The notes: generated by a model not told the origin, from the letters alone. A DNA stretch of 64,000 bases from Halopolyspora algeriensis (GCF_003337235.1 NZ_QPJC01000008.1:62001-126000); one strand, 5' to 3'; positions 43,465 through 51,877 are shown, counted from the stretch's first letter. A program made the numbers and translations.

Positions 43465-44154
43465 GTGATCCGGTTCGAACACGTGTCAAAGTCGTACAAG
43501 ACGTCGACCCGCCCGGCTCTCGAGGACGTCTCGGTGTCTGTGGACAAGGGTGAGTTCGTGTTCCTCATCGGCCCTTCGGGGTCGGGCAAGTCGACCTTCC
43601 TGCGGCTGCTGCTGCGCGAAGAGGTGCCCAGCCGCGGCAGAGTGATCGTGGCCGACTGGAACGTCGCCAAGTTGCCCAGACGGCGCGTCCCCCGATTGCG
43701 TCAGCGCGTGGGCTGCGTGTTCCAGGACTTCCGGCTGCTGACCAACAAGACGGTCGCCGAGAACGTCGCTTTTGCGCTGGAGGTCATCGGCAAGCCCCGG
43801 CACACGATCCGCAAGGTCGTCCCCGAGGTCCTGCAGCTCGTGGGGCTGGATGGCAAGGCCGACCGAATGCCGAGCGAGCTTTCCGGAGGTGAGCAGCAGC
43901 GCGTCGCGATCGCCCGGGCGTTCGTCAACCGTCCCCTGGTGCTGATGTGCGATGAGCCCACCGGCAACCTTGATCCGGATACCAGCCAGGACATCATGCT
44001 GCTGCTGGAGCGGATCAACCGCACCGGCACGACCGTGGTGATGGCCACCCACGACCATTCGATCGTGGATTCGATGCGGCGGCGCGTCGTCGAACTGAGT
44101 CTCGGCCGGGTGATCCGGGACGACGCGCGGGGCGTGTACGGCGTCGGCCGCTGA
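43465..44154 (+). CDS. ftsE: Cell division ATP-binding protein FtsE
   Basis: A 229-residue ABC ATPase that, with FtsX, transmits divisome state to peptidoglycan hydrolases across the membrane. It has [14 protein letters not shown] (Walker A), VFQDFRLL (Q-loop), [15 protein letters not shown] (signature), [14 protein letters not shown] (Walker B) and [10 protein letters not shown] (H-loop). ftsX follows after 116 bases. Confidence 0.97.
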   Translation: MIRFEHVSKSYKTSTRPALEDVSVSVDKGEFVFLIGPSGSGKSTFLRLLLREEVPSRGRVIVADWNVAKLPRRRVPRLRQRVGCVFQDFRLLTNKTVAENVAFALEVIGKPRHTIRKVVPEVLQLVGLDGKADRMPSELSGGEQQRVAIARAFVNRPLVLMCDEPTGNLDPDTSQDIMLLLERINRTGTTVVMATHDHSIVDSMRRRVVELSLGRVIRDDARGVYGVGR

Positions 44155-44270
44155 ACCTTCCCCCACCGGTTACGAGCCCGAGTCCCCAAGCCCGACTTGG
44201 CGAAGCCCCGAGACGGTTTCCACTCGAGACCGGTCCATGTCGGGACCGATACGGAAAGCTGACACACACC

Positions 44271-45173
44271 ATGCGCGCGAGCTTCGTATTCAGCGAGGTC
44301 GTGAACGGCCTTCGCCGTAACGTGACGATGACGATCGCGATGATCCTGACCACGGCGATCTCGCTCGGTCTGCTCGGCGGCGGTCTGCTCGTCATCCGGT
44401 TGATCGACCGGATGCAGGACACCTACCAGGACCAGGTCGAGGTCGTGGTGTTCATGACCGACGACGTCAGTGCCAACGACTCCACCTGTACCCGGCAACC
44501 GTGTGCGGGAATCCGCTCCGAGCTGGAGCAGACCCCCGGTGTGGAGTCGGTGAGCTATGAGAGCAGGCAGGAGGCCTTCACACACTTCAACAAGCTGTTC
44601 GAGTCCCAGCCCCAGCTCCGGGAGGTGGTGCGCCCGGAGGCGCTGCCTGCGTCACTGCGGCTGAAGCTGGATGATCCCGCGCGGTTCGCGGCCATCAAGC
44701 AGGAGTTCAGCGGCCGCACCGGAGTGGACAGCGTCGTCGACCAGGCGCAGTACCTCGAGGACCTGTTCGGCGTCCTCAACGGTGTGCGCAATGCGACTTT
44801 CGCCATCGCCCTGATCCAGGCCCTGGCCGCGCTGATGCTCATCTCGAACACGATCCAGCTCTCCGCGTTCAACCGCCGAACCGAGACCGGGATCATGCGC
44901 CTGGTGGGGGCGACCCGCTGGTACACGCAGCTGCCGTTCCTGCTGGAGGCGGTCGTGTCCGGTCTTGTCGGTGCGGTGCTGGCGATCGGTGGGCTGCTGG
45001 TGTCGAAGGCACTGTTCATCGACAAGGTCATGGCGCCGGTCATGGGCACCGGCGTGATCCCGCGGATCGGCTATGCAGACATCTTCTACGTCTCCCCGAT
45101 CCTGCTGCTGGTGGCCGGCAGTATCTCGGCGATTACCGGCTATCTCACCCTGCGCCTGTACGTGCGGTTGTGA
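44271..45173 (+). CDS. ftsX: Cell division protein FtsX
   Basis: A 300-residue MacB-type permease. The first transmembrane helix is at about residues 20-45, followed by an extracytoplasmic domain of about 125 residues that binds hydrolase activators in related bacteria and contains two Cys (DSTCTRQPCAGIR). Three further helices (ALIQALAALMLISNTIQL, LLEAVVSGLVGAVLAIGG, PILLLVAGSISAITGYL) make up the FtsX domain. It works with FtsE. Confidence 0.96.
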   Translation: MRASFVFSEVVNGLRRNVTMTIAMILTTAISLGLLGGGLLVIRLIDRMQDTYQDQVEVVVFMTDDVSANDSTCTRQPCAGIRSELEQTPGVESVSYESRQEAFTHFNKLFESQPQLREVVRPEALPASLRLKLDDPARFAAIKQEFSGRTGVDSVVDQAQYLEDLFGVLNGVRNATFAIALIQALAALMLISNTIQLSAFNRRTETGIMRLVGATRWYTQLPFLLEAVVSGLVGAVLAIGGLLVSKALFIDKVMAPVMGTGVIPRIGYADIFYVSPILLLVAGSISAITGYLTLRLYVRL

Positions 45174-45181
45174 CCGGCGGT

Positions 45182-45187
45182 TAGAGT
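45182..45187 (+). promoter_or_regulatory. Candidate -10 box (TAGAGT) of smpB, leaderless
   Basis: TAGAGT is 7 nt before ATG 45195; no Shine-Dalgarno sequence is visible. Confidence 0.5.
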
Positions 45188-45194
45188 CGCTGAC

Positions 45195-45671
45195 ATGGTT
45201 AAGGAACGCGGCCGCAAGCTGATCGCGCAGAACCGCAAGGCGCGACACGACTGGTCGGTGCTGGACACCTACGAGGCCGGCATCTCCCTGACCGGTACCG
45301 AGGTCAAGAGCCTGCGGCAGGGGCGTGCCTCCCTGGTGGATGCCTTCGCCACGATCGACGACGGTGAAGTGTGGCTGCGCAACGTGCACATACCGGAATA
45401 CAAGGAGGGAACGTGGACCAATCACGAACCTCGCCGGTCCCGCAAGTTGCTGCTGCACCGAGGCGAGATCAGCCGCCTGCTCGGTAAGACCAAGGAGAGC
45501 GGCCTGAGTCTGGTCCCACTGTCGATGTACTTCGCCGACGGCAAGGCCAAGATCGAACTCGCGCTCGCTCGCGGCAAGCGGAAGCACGACAAGCGCCGGG
45601 ACATGGCCGAGCGGGATGCCCAGCGTGAGATGGCACGTGCGATGGGGCGGGCGCGCAAGGGTATGCGGTGA
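45195..45671 (+). CDS. smpB: SsrA-binding protein SmpB
   Basis: A 158-residue tmRNA-binding protein essential for trans-translation. It has the OB-fold blocks [32 protein letters not shown] and NVHIPEY, and the C-terminal basic tail [20 protein letters not shown], which folds into the mRNA channel. Its stop overlaps the next start (TGATG). The tmRNA gene is 1.2 kb downstream. Confidence 0.97.
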   Translation: MVKERGRKLIAQNRKARHDWSVLDTYEAGISLTGTEVKSLRQGRASLVDAFATIDDGEVWLRNVHIPEYKEGTWTNHEPRRSRKLLLHRGEISRLLGKTKESGLSLVPLSMYFADGKAKIELALARGKRKHDKRRDMAERDAQREMARAMGRARKGMR

Positions 45672-46600
45672 TGCCGGAAAACCTCGGGGCCCCAGCCGGT
45701 GACGAACAGATCCGGCCGTGGCTGGCCGATCTCGGCCTGCCCGGCCTGGTCGACATGCACACGCACTTCCTGCCGGAACGGGTGCTGCACAAGGTGTGGG
45801 CCTACTTCGACGAGGCCGGGTCCCACTACGGGATGGAATGGCCGGTCCGGTACCGCTATGACGAGCCGACTCGGTTGCGGGTGCTGGCCGACGTCGGGGT
45901 GGCGGTGTTCGCACCCCTGGTGTATCCGCACAAGGCGGGGATGGCCGAGTGGCTGACCGAGTGGGCGGTGGACTTCGGTCGACGTACCGATGGCGCCGTG
46001 CCGACCGCGACGATGTATCCGGAGCCCGGGGTGGCGAACTACCTGGCCGCGGCGGTGCGCGCCGGGGCGCGGTGCGTGAAGGCGCACGTCCAGGTCGGCG
46101 AGTTCGATCCCCGCGATCCCCTGCTGGACGAGGCGTGGGGGGTGTTGTCCGAGGCCGCGGTTCCGGTGGTGGTGCACTGCGGGCACGGACCGTTGCGTGG
46201 CAGGCACACGGGGCTGGATGTCTTCGCCGAGGTGCTGGCCCGGCACCCGAATCTCGTGGCGGTGCTCGCGCACGCGGGAATGCCCGAGTACGACGCCGCG
46301 TTGGAGCTGGCGGAGCGGTACCCGAGGGTGTACCTGGACACCACGATGGTGGGAGTCGGATTCACCGAGCGGGTCGCACCGTTGCCACCGGACTGGCCGT
46401 CGCGGCTGGTTCCGCTCGCCGATCGCGTCGTGCTGGGAACGGATTATCCGAACATTCCCTACTCCTACGCCGAGCAGCTCGCGGCGATCAGCGGGTGGGC
46501 CGATGCCGACGATCGACTCGGCCGGGAGTTCCTTCGTGCGGTGCTGCACGACACTCCGGCGCGGCTGCTGGGTTTGGAAGACGGCGAGCCCGGAATATGA
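45671..46600 (+). CDS. Amidohydrolase family 2 protein
   Basis: A 309-residue TIM-barrel amidohydrolase related to ACMS decarboxylase. Metal ligands are visible in LVDMHTHFLPERVL (HxH), VVVHCGHGPLRGRHTG, VLAHAGMPEYDAAL and VLGTDYPNIPYSYAEQL (Asp). ATG 45671 overlaps the smpB stop (TGATG), so it is translationally coupled, with GTG 45668 as an alternative start. The reaction is unknown: hydrolysis or decarboxylation. Its place between smpB and ssrA has no obvious functional reason. Confidence 0.85.
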   Translation: MPENLGAPAGDEQIRPWLADLGLPGLVDMHTHFLPERVLHKVWAYFDEAGSHYGMEWPVRYRYDEPTRLRVLADVGVAVFAPLVYPHKAGMAEWLTEWAVDFGRRTDGAVPTATMYPEPGVANYLAAAVRAGARCVKAHVQVGEFDPRDPLLDEAWGVLSEAAVPVVVHCGHGPLRGRHTGLDVFAEVLARHPNLVAVLAHAGMPEYDAALELAERYPRVYLDTTMVGVGFTERVAPLPPDWPSRLVPLADRVVLGTDYPNIPYSYAEQLAAISGWADADDRLGREFLRAVLHDTPARLLGLEDGEPGI

Positions 46601-46755
46601 CGGGCCTGTCGGGTGTTGAACACGATGCGATACGCGGCGGGGCTGCGAGAGAGCCCGGGATGGGACTCGGTATGTGCCCGCGGTTTCCGCCGGACAGCAC
46701 CCGGCAACCGATCGCAACAACACCGTGATCTGTTCGTTGGGTGCCGTGGGAATGG

Positions 46756-46788
46756 TTGCCACCTCCCACGCGTTATCCTGGGTGGCAA
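46756..46788. promoter_or_regulatory. Inverted repeat upstream of ssrA
   Basis: TTGCCACC (46756-46763) and GGTGGCAA (46781-46788) form a perfect 8-bp inverted repeat with a 17-base spacer that contains a -10-like GTTATCCT. It lies about 85 bases before the mature tmRNA 5' end and may be an operator or the 5' hairpin of the precursor. Confidence 0.4.
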
Positions 46789-46870
46789 GCGAGGAACGGC
46801 TCAGTCGGGACACCCCGGCGAACGGGTCGTGCGAGAACGAAGACCGGTCCGGGAAGGATCGGCCCAGCAA

Positions 46871-47238
46871 GGGGGTGAACGGTTTCGACTCCGGACGTTG
46901 ATCCGAGGGAAGCGTGCCGGTGCAGGCGGGAGACCACCGTAAAGCGTCGCCGTAAACAAATAAGCGCCGACAAGAGTCAGCGCGAGTTCGCCCTCGCCGC
47001 CTGAGCGAGGAGCGACTCTGTCGGACCGGGAACGCCTCCGGCCCGGATTCCGGCATCGACTAGGAGGCTCGACCGCCAGGTTCGGCCGCGGAGCCTGGTG
47101 GGACACCGTACAGCGGCTGGGCTCGTCACACCGGCTGGTTCGTGAGACCGGTGGAGCCGAGTAGAGACACAGCGAACTGCGCACGGAGAAGTCTCGGTGA
47201 AGCGACGGAGGACCCGGGTTCGATTCCCGGCACCTCCA
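46871..47238 (+). ncRNA. ssrA: tmRNA (SsrA)
   Basis: The tRNA-like ends pair as GGGGGTG with CACCTCC, including the G3-U70 pair that gives alanine identity, and the T arm GGGTTCGATTCCC is present. The 5' body starts GGTGAACGGTTTCGACT. The resume codon GCC at 46966 opens the tag ADKSQREFALAA, ending with TGA at 47002-47004. After the discriminator A (47238) the genome reads CCG, so the full CCA is not encoded. A strong terminator follows. Confidence 0.97.
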
Positions 47239-47245
47239 CCGTGAG

Positions 47246-47285
47246 ACGGCCGCCCGGTGGCACTGCCGCCGGGCGGCCGTTTTCG
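47246..47285 (+). terminator. Terminator of ssrA
   Basis: A perfect 12-bp stem (47246-47257 with 47269-47280) followed by TTTCGTG. Confidence 0.9.
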
Positions 47286-47312
47286 TGTCTGTGCCCCTGG
47301 TGCAGCGCCGGC

Positions 47313-47363
47313 GAGTGAACGGAACTTTCACTCGTATAGAAGTAACGAAAGTTCCGTTCACTC
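47313..47363. repeat. Long perfect hairpin downstream of ssrA
   Basis: A 17-bp perfect inverted repeat (47313-47329 with 47347-47363; arm begins GAGTGAACGGAAC) around a 17-nt AT-richer loop. The first nine bases of the arm match the hairpin at 13395-13445. It may be a second terminator or a member of a dispersed palindromic repeat. Confidence 0.6.
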
Positions 47364-47790
47364 CACTCCTTCAATGCTGTCGGCCCCGAGTAGGACCGTC
47401 CCCGGATTTCGAAAGCTCCCGAGCAAGATCGTCAGTCCGTACACTTCACTGTGGAGCCTTGTGTCCCGTGGAAGCGAAAGGCCGTTCATGAGCGAGCAAC
47501 GCTGCGAAGAGTGTGGGGGCTGATCGGCATCGGTTGCACGTGTGCACCCATCCGGACCACGCCCCGAAAGAACTCCACCCCCGAGAGGATCTCGATCTCT
47601 CCGCGCAAGATGGCTCACCTACCGGGGAGGTGCGGGCACCTCGAGGGTACGGAGATCGATTCCCCGGAATGGGGACGGATCGACACTCCATCAGCGGGCA
47701 TTTGGGAGCAGATCAGCACGGCCAACCCGCTTCATGCCACCGCAGGCAACCTGAACAGGAGCGCCACCGTACGGTGTTCGGACTGCGTGA
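47364..47790. other. Spacer, no intact gene recognised
   Basis: About 430 bases downstream of ssrA. Short frames are open but none gives a recognisable domain; one starting at 47488 reads MSEQRCEECGG then stops. The composition seems slightly less G+C-biased than the flanks. It is probably decayed sequence. Confidence 0.3.
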
Positions 47791-48036
47791 ATGCGTGTGC
47801 CTGACGAATCCCGGCGAACGCACGAGCGCGTCGAGACCACTCGCCATGGTTCCGTCGATGTGGCTCTTCTCTCACCGGAGGAGCCGAGAGCGTTGGAGGA
47901 AGCCCTGAACGTGCTCCCCACCCGGGAGACGATGCGGCAGCTCGCGGAGTCCCGGCAGGCAGTCGAAGCCGGGGACGTCCTTGATGGCCGGGACCTTGCT
48001 CACCTCATGGACAAGCGCGCGCAGGGTGGCGCGTGA
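47791..48036 (+). pseudogene. Truncated Phd/YefM-type antitoxin
   Basis: The frame encodes RTHERVETTRHGSVDVALL, then EPRALEEALNVL and MRQLAESRQAVEAGDVLDG, which match the middle and C-terminal toxin-binding part of Phd/YefM antitoxins. The first 20 or so residues of the DNA-binding domain are missing: a TGA directly precedes ATG 47791 and no ribosome binding site is present. No RelE/YoeB-type toxin follows. I read it as the remnant of a toxin-antitoxin pair; it could still be expressed as an orphan. Confidence 0.6.
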
Positions 48037-48354
48037 ACGGTCGCGCCGACGTTTGCCGGTTTCGCCGACCACCCGGCCTTCGACAGTCGCGAGGCCCGGA
48101 CTCCCACTGCGGGTGCGGGTCCATTTCCGCCGCGACGCCACGGGAACGTCGCCCAAGCATTGGCACCGAAGGTGAGCACCGCCTGTTCCGGGCCCTCCTG
48201 TTCCGGGACCTCCTGTTCCGGGACCTCGGAGTCCCGCACCATGCGCCGCGCGCCCGCCATGCGCGCCTCGATACATGCCGTGTCTCTGCTCGACTACACG
48301 CACATCGCGCATGGCGGGCTGGAACAATGTCGGCGGACAAGGAGGGTATATCCA
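48037..48354. other. argS leader region
   Basis: About 320 bases between the antitoxin remnant and argS. It contains three tandem 15-mers (48182-48226). Open frames here are Arg-rich and lack domains. AAGGAGG just before 48355 belongs to argS. Confidence 0.35.
48182..48226. repeat. Three tandem 15-bp repeats
   Basis: CCTGTTCCGGG-A/C-CCT is repeated three times without gaps (48182-48196, 48197-48211, 48212-48226); the first copy differs by one base. A period of 15 keeps reading frame, giving FRDLL units on the plus strand and PEQEV units on the minus strand. It lies about 130 bases upstream of argS. Confidence 0.7.
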
Positions 48355-50118
48355 GTGAGTAACCAGGTGCTGCCGTTGCTCGGCCAGGTCGCCGACACCA
48401 TCTCTCAGGCCATCGCCGCCGCCCACCCAGAGCTGGCCGGGTCGGACCCGGTTGTCCGCCGATCCGACCACGCCGACTTCCAGTCGAACGCGGCTCTTGC
48501 ACTGGCCAAGCACGCACGCACCAACCCCTTGGAACTTGCCGAGTCTCTCACTGCGGCACTCGACCGCCACGAACACGATCCGATCGCCCATGTCGAACTG
48601 TCCGGGCCGGGGTTTCTCAACCTCACCGTGCCCGATCACGCGATCTGGGGCCAGCTCGCCGCACGGTTGGCAAGTCCCCGCCTCGGCGTCGGTGCTCCCG
48701 ACGAGGGCCTGCGAACCGTCATCGACTACTCCGCGCCCAACATCGCCAAGGAGATGCATGTCGGGCACCTGCGTACCACGATCATCGGCGACAACCTGGC
48801 GCGTGTACTCGGTTTCCTGGGCAGCGAGGTCATCCGACAAAACCACCTCGGGGACTGGGGTACCCAGTTCGGGATGCTCATTCAATACCTCGATGAGCAC
48901 CCGGAAACCACCTGGCATCACAACGAGCTCGAACCGGGGAATTCGGCGGTCGCTGCGCTTGACGACGTGTACAAACAGGCGAAGGCCGCATTCGATGCCG
49001 ACCCGGACTTCGCCGAACGATCCCGCAACCGCGTGGTCGCCTTGCAGTCCGGTGACCCCACCACCATCGCCCGCTGGAAGGAGATCGTCGCCGAGTCCGA
49101 AAAAGCCTTTCGCGACATCTACGATCGACTCGGTGTGCTGCTCACCCCCGAGGACTCGGTGGGAGAGTCGTTTTACAACCCTCTGCTCACCGATGCGATC
49201 ACCGAACTGTCCGACACGGGGATCGCAGTCGAAAGCGACGGCGCTCTGGTGATCTTCTCCGAAGAGGTCACCGGCCCGGACGGCACTCCCGCGCCCCTCA
49301 TGGTGCGCAAACGCGACGGCGGCTACGGGTACGACACCACCGACCTTGCCACGATCCGCTACCGCATCCGCGATCTCAAGGCACATCGGTTGCTGTATGT
49401 CACCGACTCGCGCCAAGCCCTGCACTTCCAGATGATCTTCGAGGCCGCGCGACGTGCCGGTTGGTTGACCGACGGCATCGAGGCAGCACATATTCCTTAC
49501 GGAACGGTTCTCGGGCCGGACGGACGGCCGTTCAAGACACGTTCCGGCGACACAGTCCGTCTGATGGATCTGCTCGACGATGCCGTGGCACGGGCTCGCA
49601 CGGTGGTTTCCGAGAAGAACCCCGACCTCCCCGACGACGAGCTGAACCACATCGCCGAGCAAGCAGGCATCGGCGCGGTCAAATACGCCGACCTGTCCGC
49701 CTCGCGAGCCAAGGACTACGTCTTCGACATCGACCGCATGGTGTCCTTCAACGGGAACACCGGGGTTTATCTCCAGTACGCACACACCCGCATCCGGTCG
49801 ATTCTGCGCAAGGCCGGAGACCCCGACGCAGCGATCGATCCCTCCGTTGAGCTCCAGCCTGCTGAGCGTGCTCTGGCGTTGGAGCTCGATGCCTACGGCT
49901 CGGCCTTGGTCGAGGTCGGCGCCACTTTGGAACCACACAAACTGTGCGGCTACCTCTACAACCTCGCCCGCGACTTCACCACCTTCTACGAGGCCTGCCA
50001 CGTGCTCGGCGCCGAGGAACCGCTCCGAACCAATCGCCTTGCCCTGTGCCGGCTCACTGCGCGCACCCTGCAACACGGACTCGGCCTGCTCGGGATCAGC
50101 GCTCCCGAACGCATGTGA
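48355..50118 (+). CDS. argS: Arginyl-tRNA synthetase
   Basis: A 587-residue class I synthetase that charges tRNA-Arg. It has the N-terminal Arg-tRNA-synt-N domain (to about 100), VIDYSAPNIAKEMHVGHLR with the HIGH-like HVGH, HLGDWGTQFGMLIQYL, and a KMSK-loop equivalent GRPFKTRSGDTVRL. The DALR anticodon-binding domain is at the C-terminus. It resembles the longer E. coli/Streptomyces-type ArgRS rather than the mycobacterial Rv1292 type. The start is GTG 48355 with AAGGAGG. The surrounding remnants suggest it may be a second, acquired ArgRS. Confidence 0.94.
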   Translation: MSNQVLPLLGQVADTISQAIAAAHPELAGSDPVVRRSDHADFQSNAALALAKHARTNPLELAESLTAALDRHEHDPIAHVELSGPGFLNLTVPDHAIWGQLAARLASPRLGVGAPDEGLRTVIDYSAPNIAKEMHVGHLRTTIIGDNLARVLGFLGSEVIRQNHLGDWGTQFGMLIQYLDEHPETTWHHNELEPGNSAVAALDDVYKQAKAAFDADPDFAERSRNRVVALQSGDPTTIARWKEIVAESEKAFRDIYDRLGVLLTPEDSVGESFYNPLLTDAITELSDTGIAVESDGALVIFSEEVTGPDGTPAPLMVRKRDGGYGYDTTDLATIRYRIRDLKAHRLLYVTDSRQALHFQMIFEAARRAGWLTDGIEAAHIPYGTVLGPDGRPFKTRSGDTVRLMDLLDDAVARARTVVSEKNPDLPDDELNHIAEQAGIGAVKYADLSASRAKDYVFDIDRMVSFNGNTGVYLQYAHTRIRSILRKAGDPDAAIDPSVELQPAERALALELDAYGSALVEVGATLEPHKLCGYLYNLARDFTTFYEACHVLGAEEPLRTNRLALCRLTARTLQHGLGLLGISAPERM

Positions 50119-50299
50119 CAGCCTCGTCGGTGCCCCGGCTGTAGTGGTGCAGGAAGAGTGATTCGAGGCGGTGCGCGGCGAGAAGCTCGGTGTCGGCCAG
50201 CAGGTCGTGGGTGGGGCGGTCGGCGATGGCGGTGCCGTCGTCACCGAGCAGGCTGCACGGGCACAGTTGCAGCGCGCGGAATACGTGCTTGTCGCTGAG
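50096..50299 (-). pseudogene. Duplicated 3' fragment of cbiO
   Basis: The minus-strand frame encodes ALQLCPCSLLGDDGTAIADR followed by TELLAAHRLE, closely matching the C-terminus of the intact CbiO next door (VLQLCPRSVLVDGGTVVADR, TELLAAHRLE). The DNA is likewise near-identical over about 125 bases. The ATPase domain is absent, and the frame runs on into the 3' end of argS before stopping. It is a partial duplication lying tail-to-tail with argS. Confidence 0.8.
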
Positions 50300-50321
50300 C
50301 CCGGTGGTAGCCGCGGGTTTC

Positions 50322-51104
50322 TCAGTCCAGGCGGAAGCCGTAGGGAAGTTCGAGGCGGTGCGCGGCGAGAAGTTCGGTGTCGGCCAGCAGCTCCCGGGTG
50401 GGCCGGTCGGCGACGACGGTGCCGCCGTCGACGAGCACGCTGCGCGGGCACAGTTGCAGCACGTACGGCAGGTCGTGGGTGACCATGAGCATCGTGCGGT
50501 TCAGGCCCAGCAGCAGCTCGGCGAGTTCGCGCCGTGCAACCGGTTCGAGGTTCGCCGACGGCTCGTCGAGCACCAGGATCTCTGGATCACAGGCGAGCAC
50601 GGTGGCCAGTGCGACACGCTTGCGCTGCCCTCCGGACAGGTGCAGCGGGGAGCGCTCGCCGAACTCGCTCATTCCCACGGCTTCGAGCGCCTCGTCGATG
50701 CGCCGCCGGAGCGCGGCACCGTGCAGACCGAAGTTGGCGGGACCGAACGCGACGTCCTCGGCCACGGTCGGCATGAACAACTGGTCGTCGGGGTCCTGGA
50801 AGACCATGCCGACGCGGCGCCGGATCTCGTGCAGATTGCGCTCGGTCAGTTTCAGGCCACCGACCGAGATGCGTCCGGTCTGTCCGTGCAGCACACCGTT
50901 GAGATGCAGCGCCAGTGTCGTCTTGCCCGCTCCGTTGGGGCCGAGCAGTGCCACGCGCTCGCCCGGTTCGACGCGGAGATCGACATCGTGCAGCGCGCGG
51001 TGTCCGTCGGGGTAGCTGTATCCGAGCCGGTGCACCTCCAGCGCGGGTGTTCCGGCGTGCTCGTGGGCAGCGTCGTCGCCTGCCGCTGCGGTCAGGCGGT
51101 CCAC
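50322..51104 (-). CDS. cbiO: Cobalt/nickel ECF transporter ATPase CbiO
   Basis: A 260-residue ABC ATPase energising metal uptake. It has LLGPNGAGKTTLALHLN (Walker A), VFQDPDDQLF (Q-loop), HLSGGQRKRVALATVLA (signature), ILVLDEPSANLEP (Walker B) and MVTHDLPYV (H-loop). The start is GTG 51104, so it overlaps the cbiQ stop by 13 bases. It is the last gene of the cbiMNQO operon. A degenerate copy of its 3' end follows it. Confidence 0.95.
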   Translation of the reverse strand: MDRLTAAAGDDAAHEHAGTPALEVHRLGYSYPDGHRALHDVDLRVEPGERVALLGPNGAGKTTLALHLNGVLHGQTGRISVGGLKLTERNLHEIRRRVGMVFQDPDDQLFMPTVAEDVAFGPANFGLHGAALRRRIDEALEAVGMSEFGERSPLHLSGGQRKRVALATVLACDPEILVLDEPSANLEPVARRELAELLLGLNRTMLMVTHDLPYVLQLCPRSVLVDGGTVVADRPTRELLADTELLAAHRLELPYGFRLD

Positions 51105-51871
51105 AGCGCCACCCCCAGCAGGACGGCGGAGGTTCCGACCGGGGACAGTCCCAGCAGCCAGGTGCGGGTCCGGGACCACGCGGGAGCCGGGCGCCGTCGC
51201 TGCGCCTCGGGCATCGTTCCGGTCCATCCCCGTGCGAGCATCGCCAGGTGCACGCGCTCCCCGCGCTCGTAGGAGCGGATGAACAGGCTGCCCACGCTGC
51301 GTGCCGTGGCGCCTGCCTGCCACAGGAACCGCGGGTCGTGACCGCGGGAGATCCGCGCGATCCGCATCCGCCCGGCCTCGGCCACGATGAGCTCCACATA
51401 ACGCAGCATCAGCGAGGAAATCGTGATGATCAGCTGCGGGGTGCGCAACCGCTGCATGCCGAGCAGGAGATCGTTGGGGGCGGTCGTCGCCGCGAGCAGC
51501 AGCGAGGTCGCCAGGCCGAGGGTGCCCTTGGCCAGGATGTTCCATCCGGCCAGCAGCCCCTCGACCGACAACGGCAGCCCGAGTACCGCCACCTGTTCAC
51601 CTCCGGCCGTGAACGGCAGCAACAGTGCCAGCACCACGAACGGAACCTCGATCAGCAATCGCTTCGCCACCCACCGCGCCGGTACGCCGGCCACGGCCGA
51701 GACCCCGAACAACAGCAGCAGGTACCCGCCGAACGCCCAGAACACGTGGCGCGGTGTGGCCACGACGCACAGCACGGTCAGGAACGCGGCCACGATCTTG
51801 ACTTCGGGAGCCGCGAGATGGACCGGGGAGCCGCCCGGCCGGTGCAGCAGGGTCGCGTGTCCCGCGCTCAC
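51092..51871 (-). CDS. cbiQ: Energy-coupling factor transmembrane protein CbiQ
   Basis: A 259-residue T-component with four to six membrane helices (VKIVAAFLTVLCVVA, FWAFGGYLLLLFGVSAVAG, LLIEVPFVVLALLLPF). The two Ala-Arg-Gly-type coupling motifs that contact the ATPase are in MRIARISRGHD and LAMLARGWTG. It lies 6 bases after cbiN and overlaps cbiO. Confidence 0.93.
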   Translation of the reverse strand: MSAGHATLLHRPGGSPVHLAAPEVKIVAAFLTVLCVVATPRHVFWAFGGYLLLLFGVSAVAGVPARWVAKRLLIEVPFVVLALLLPFTAGGEQVAVLGLPLSVEGLLAGWNILAKGTLGLATSLLLAATTAPNDLLLGMQRLRTPQLIITISSLMLRYVELIVAEAGRMRIARISRGHDPRFLWQAGATARSVGSLFIRSYERGERVHLAMLARGWTGTMPEAQRRRPAPAWSRTRTWLLGLSPVGTSAVLLGVALWTA

Positions 51872-51877
51872 GGCCGC

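Noticed and set aside
48037-48354. T-box or arginine-attenuator leader for argS
   Set aside because: No T-box sequence or terminator/antiterminator pair was found. The Arg-rich frame reflects base composition and does not end near a terminator.
48037-48362. RelE-type toxin partner of the antitoxin remnant
   Set aside because: None of the three plus-strand frames after 48036 shows RelE/YoeB strands or the typical C-terminal motif.
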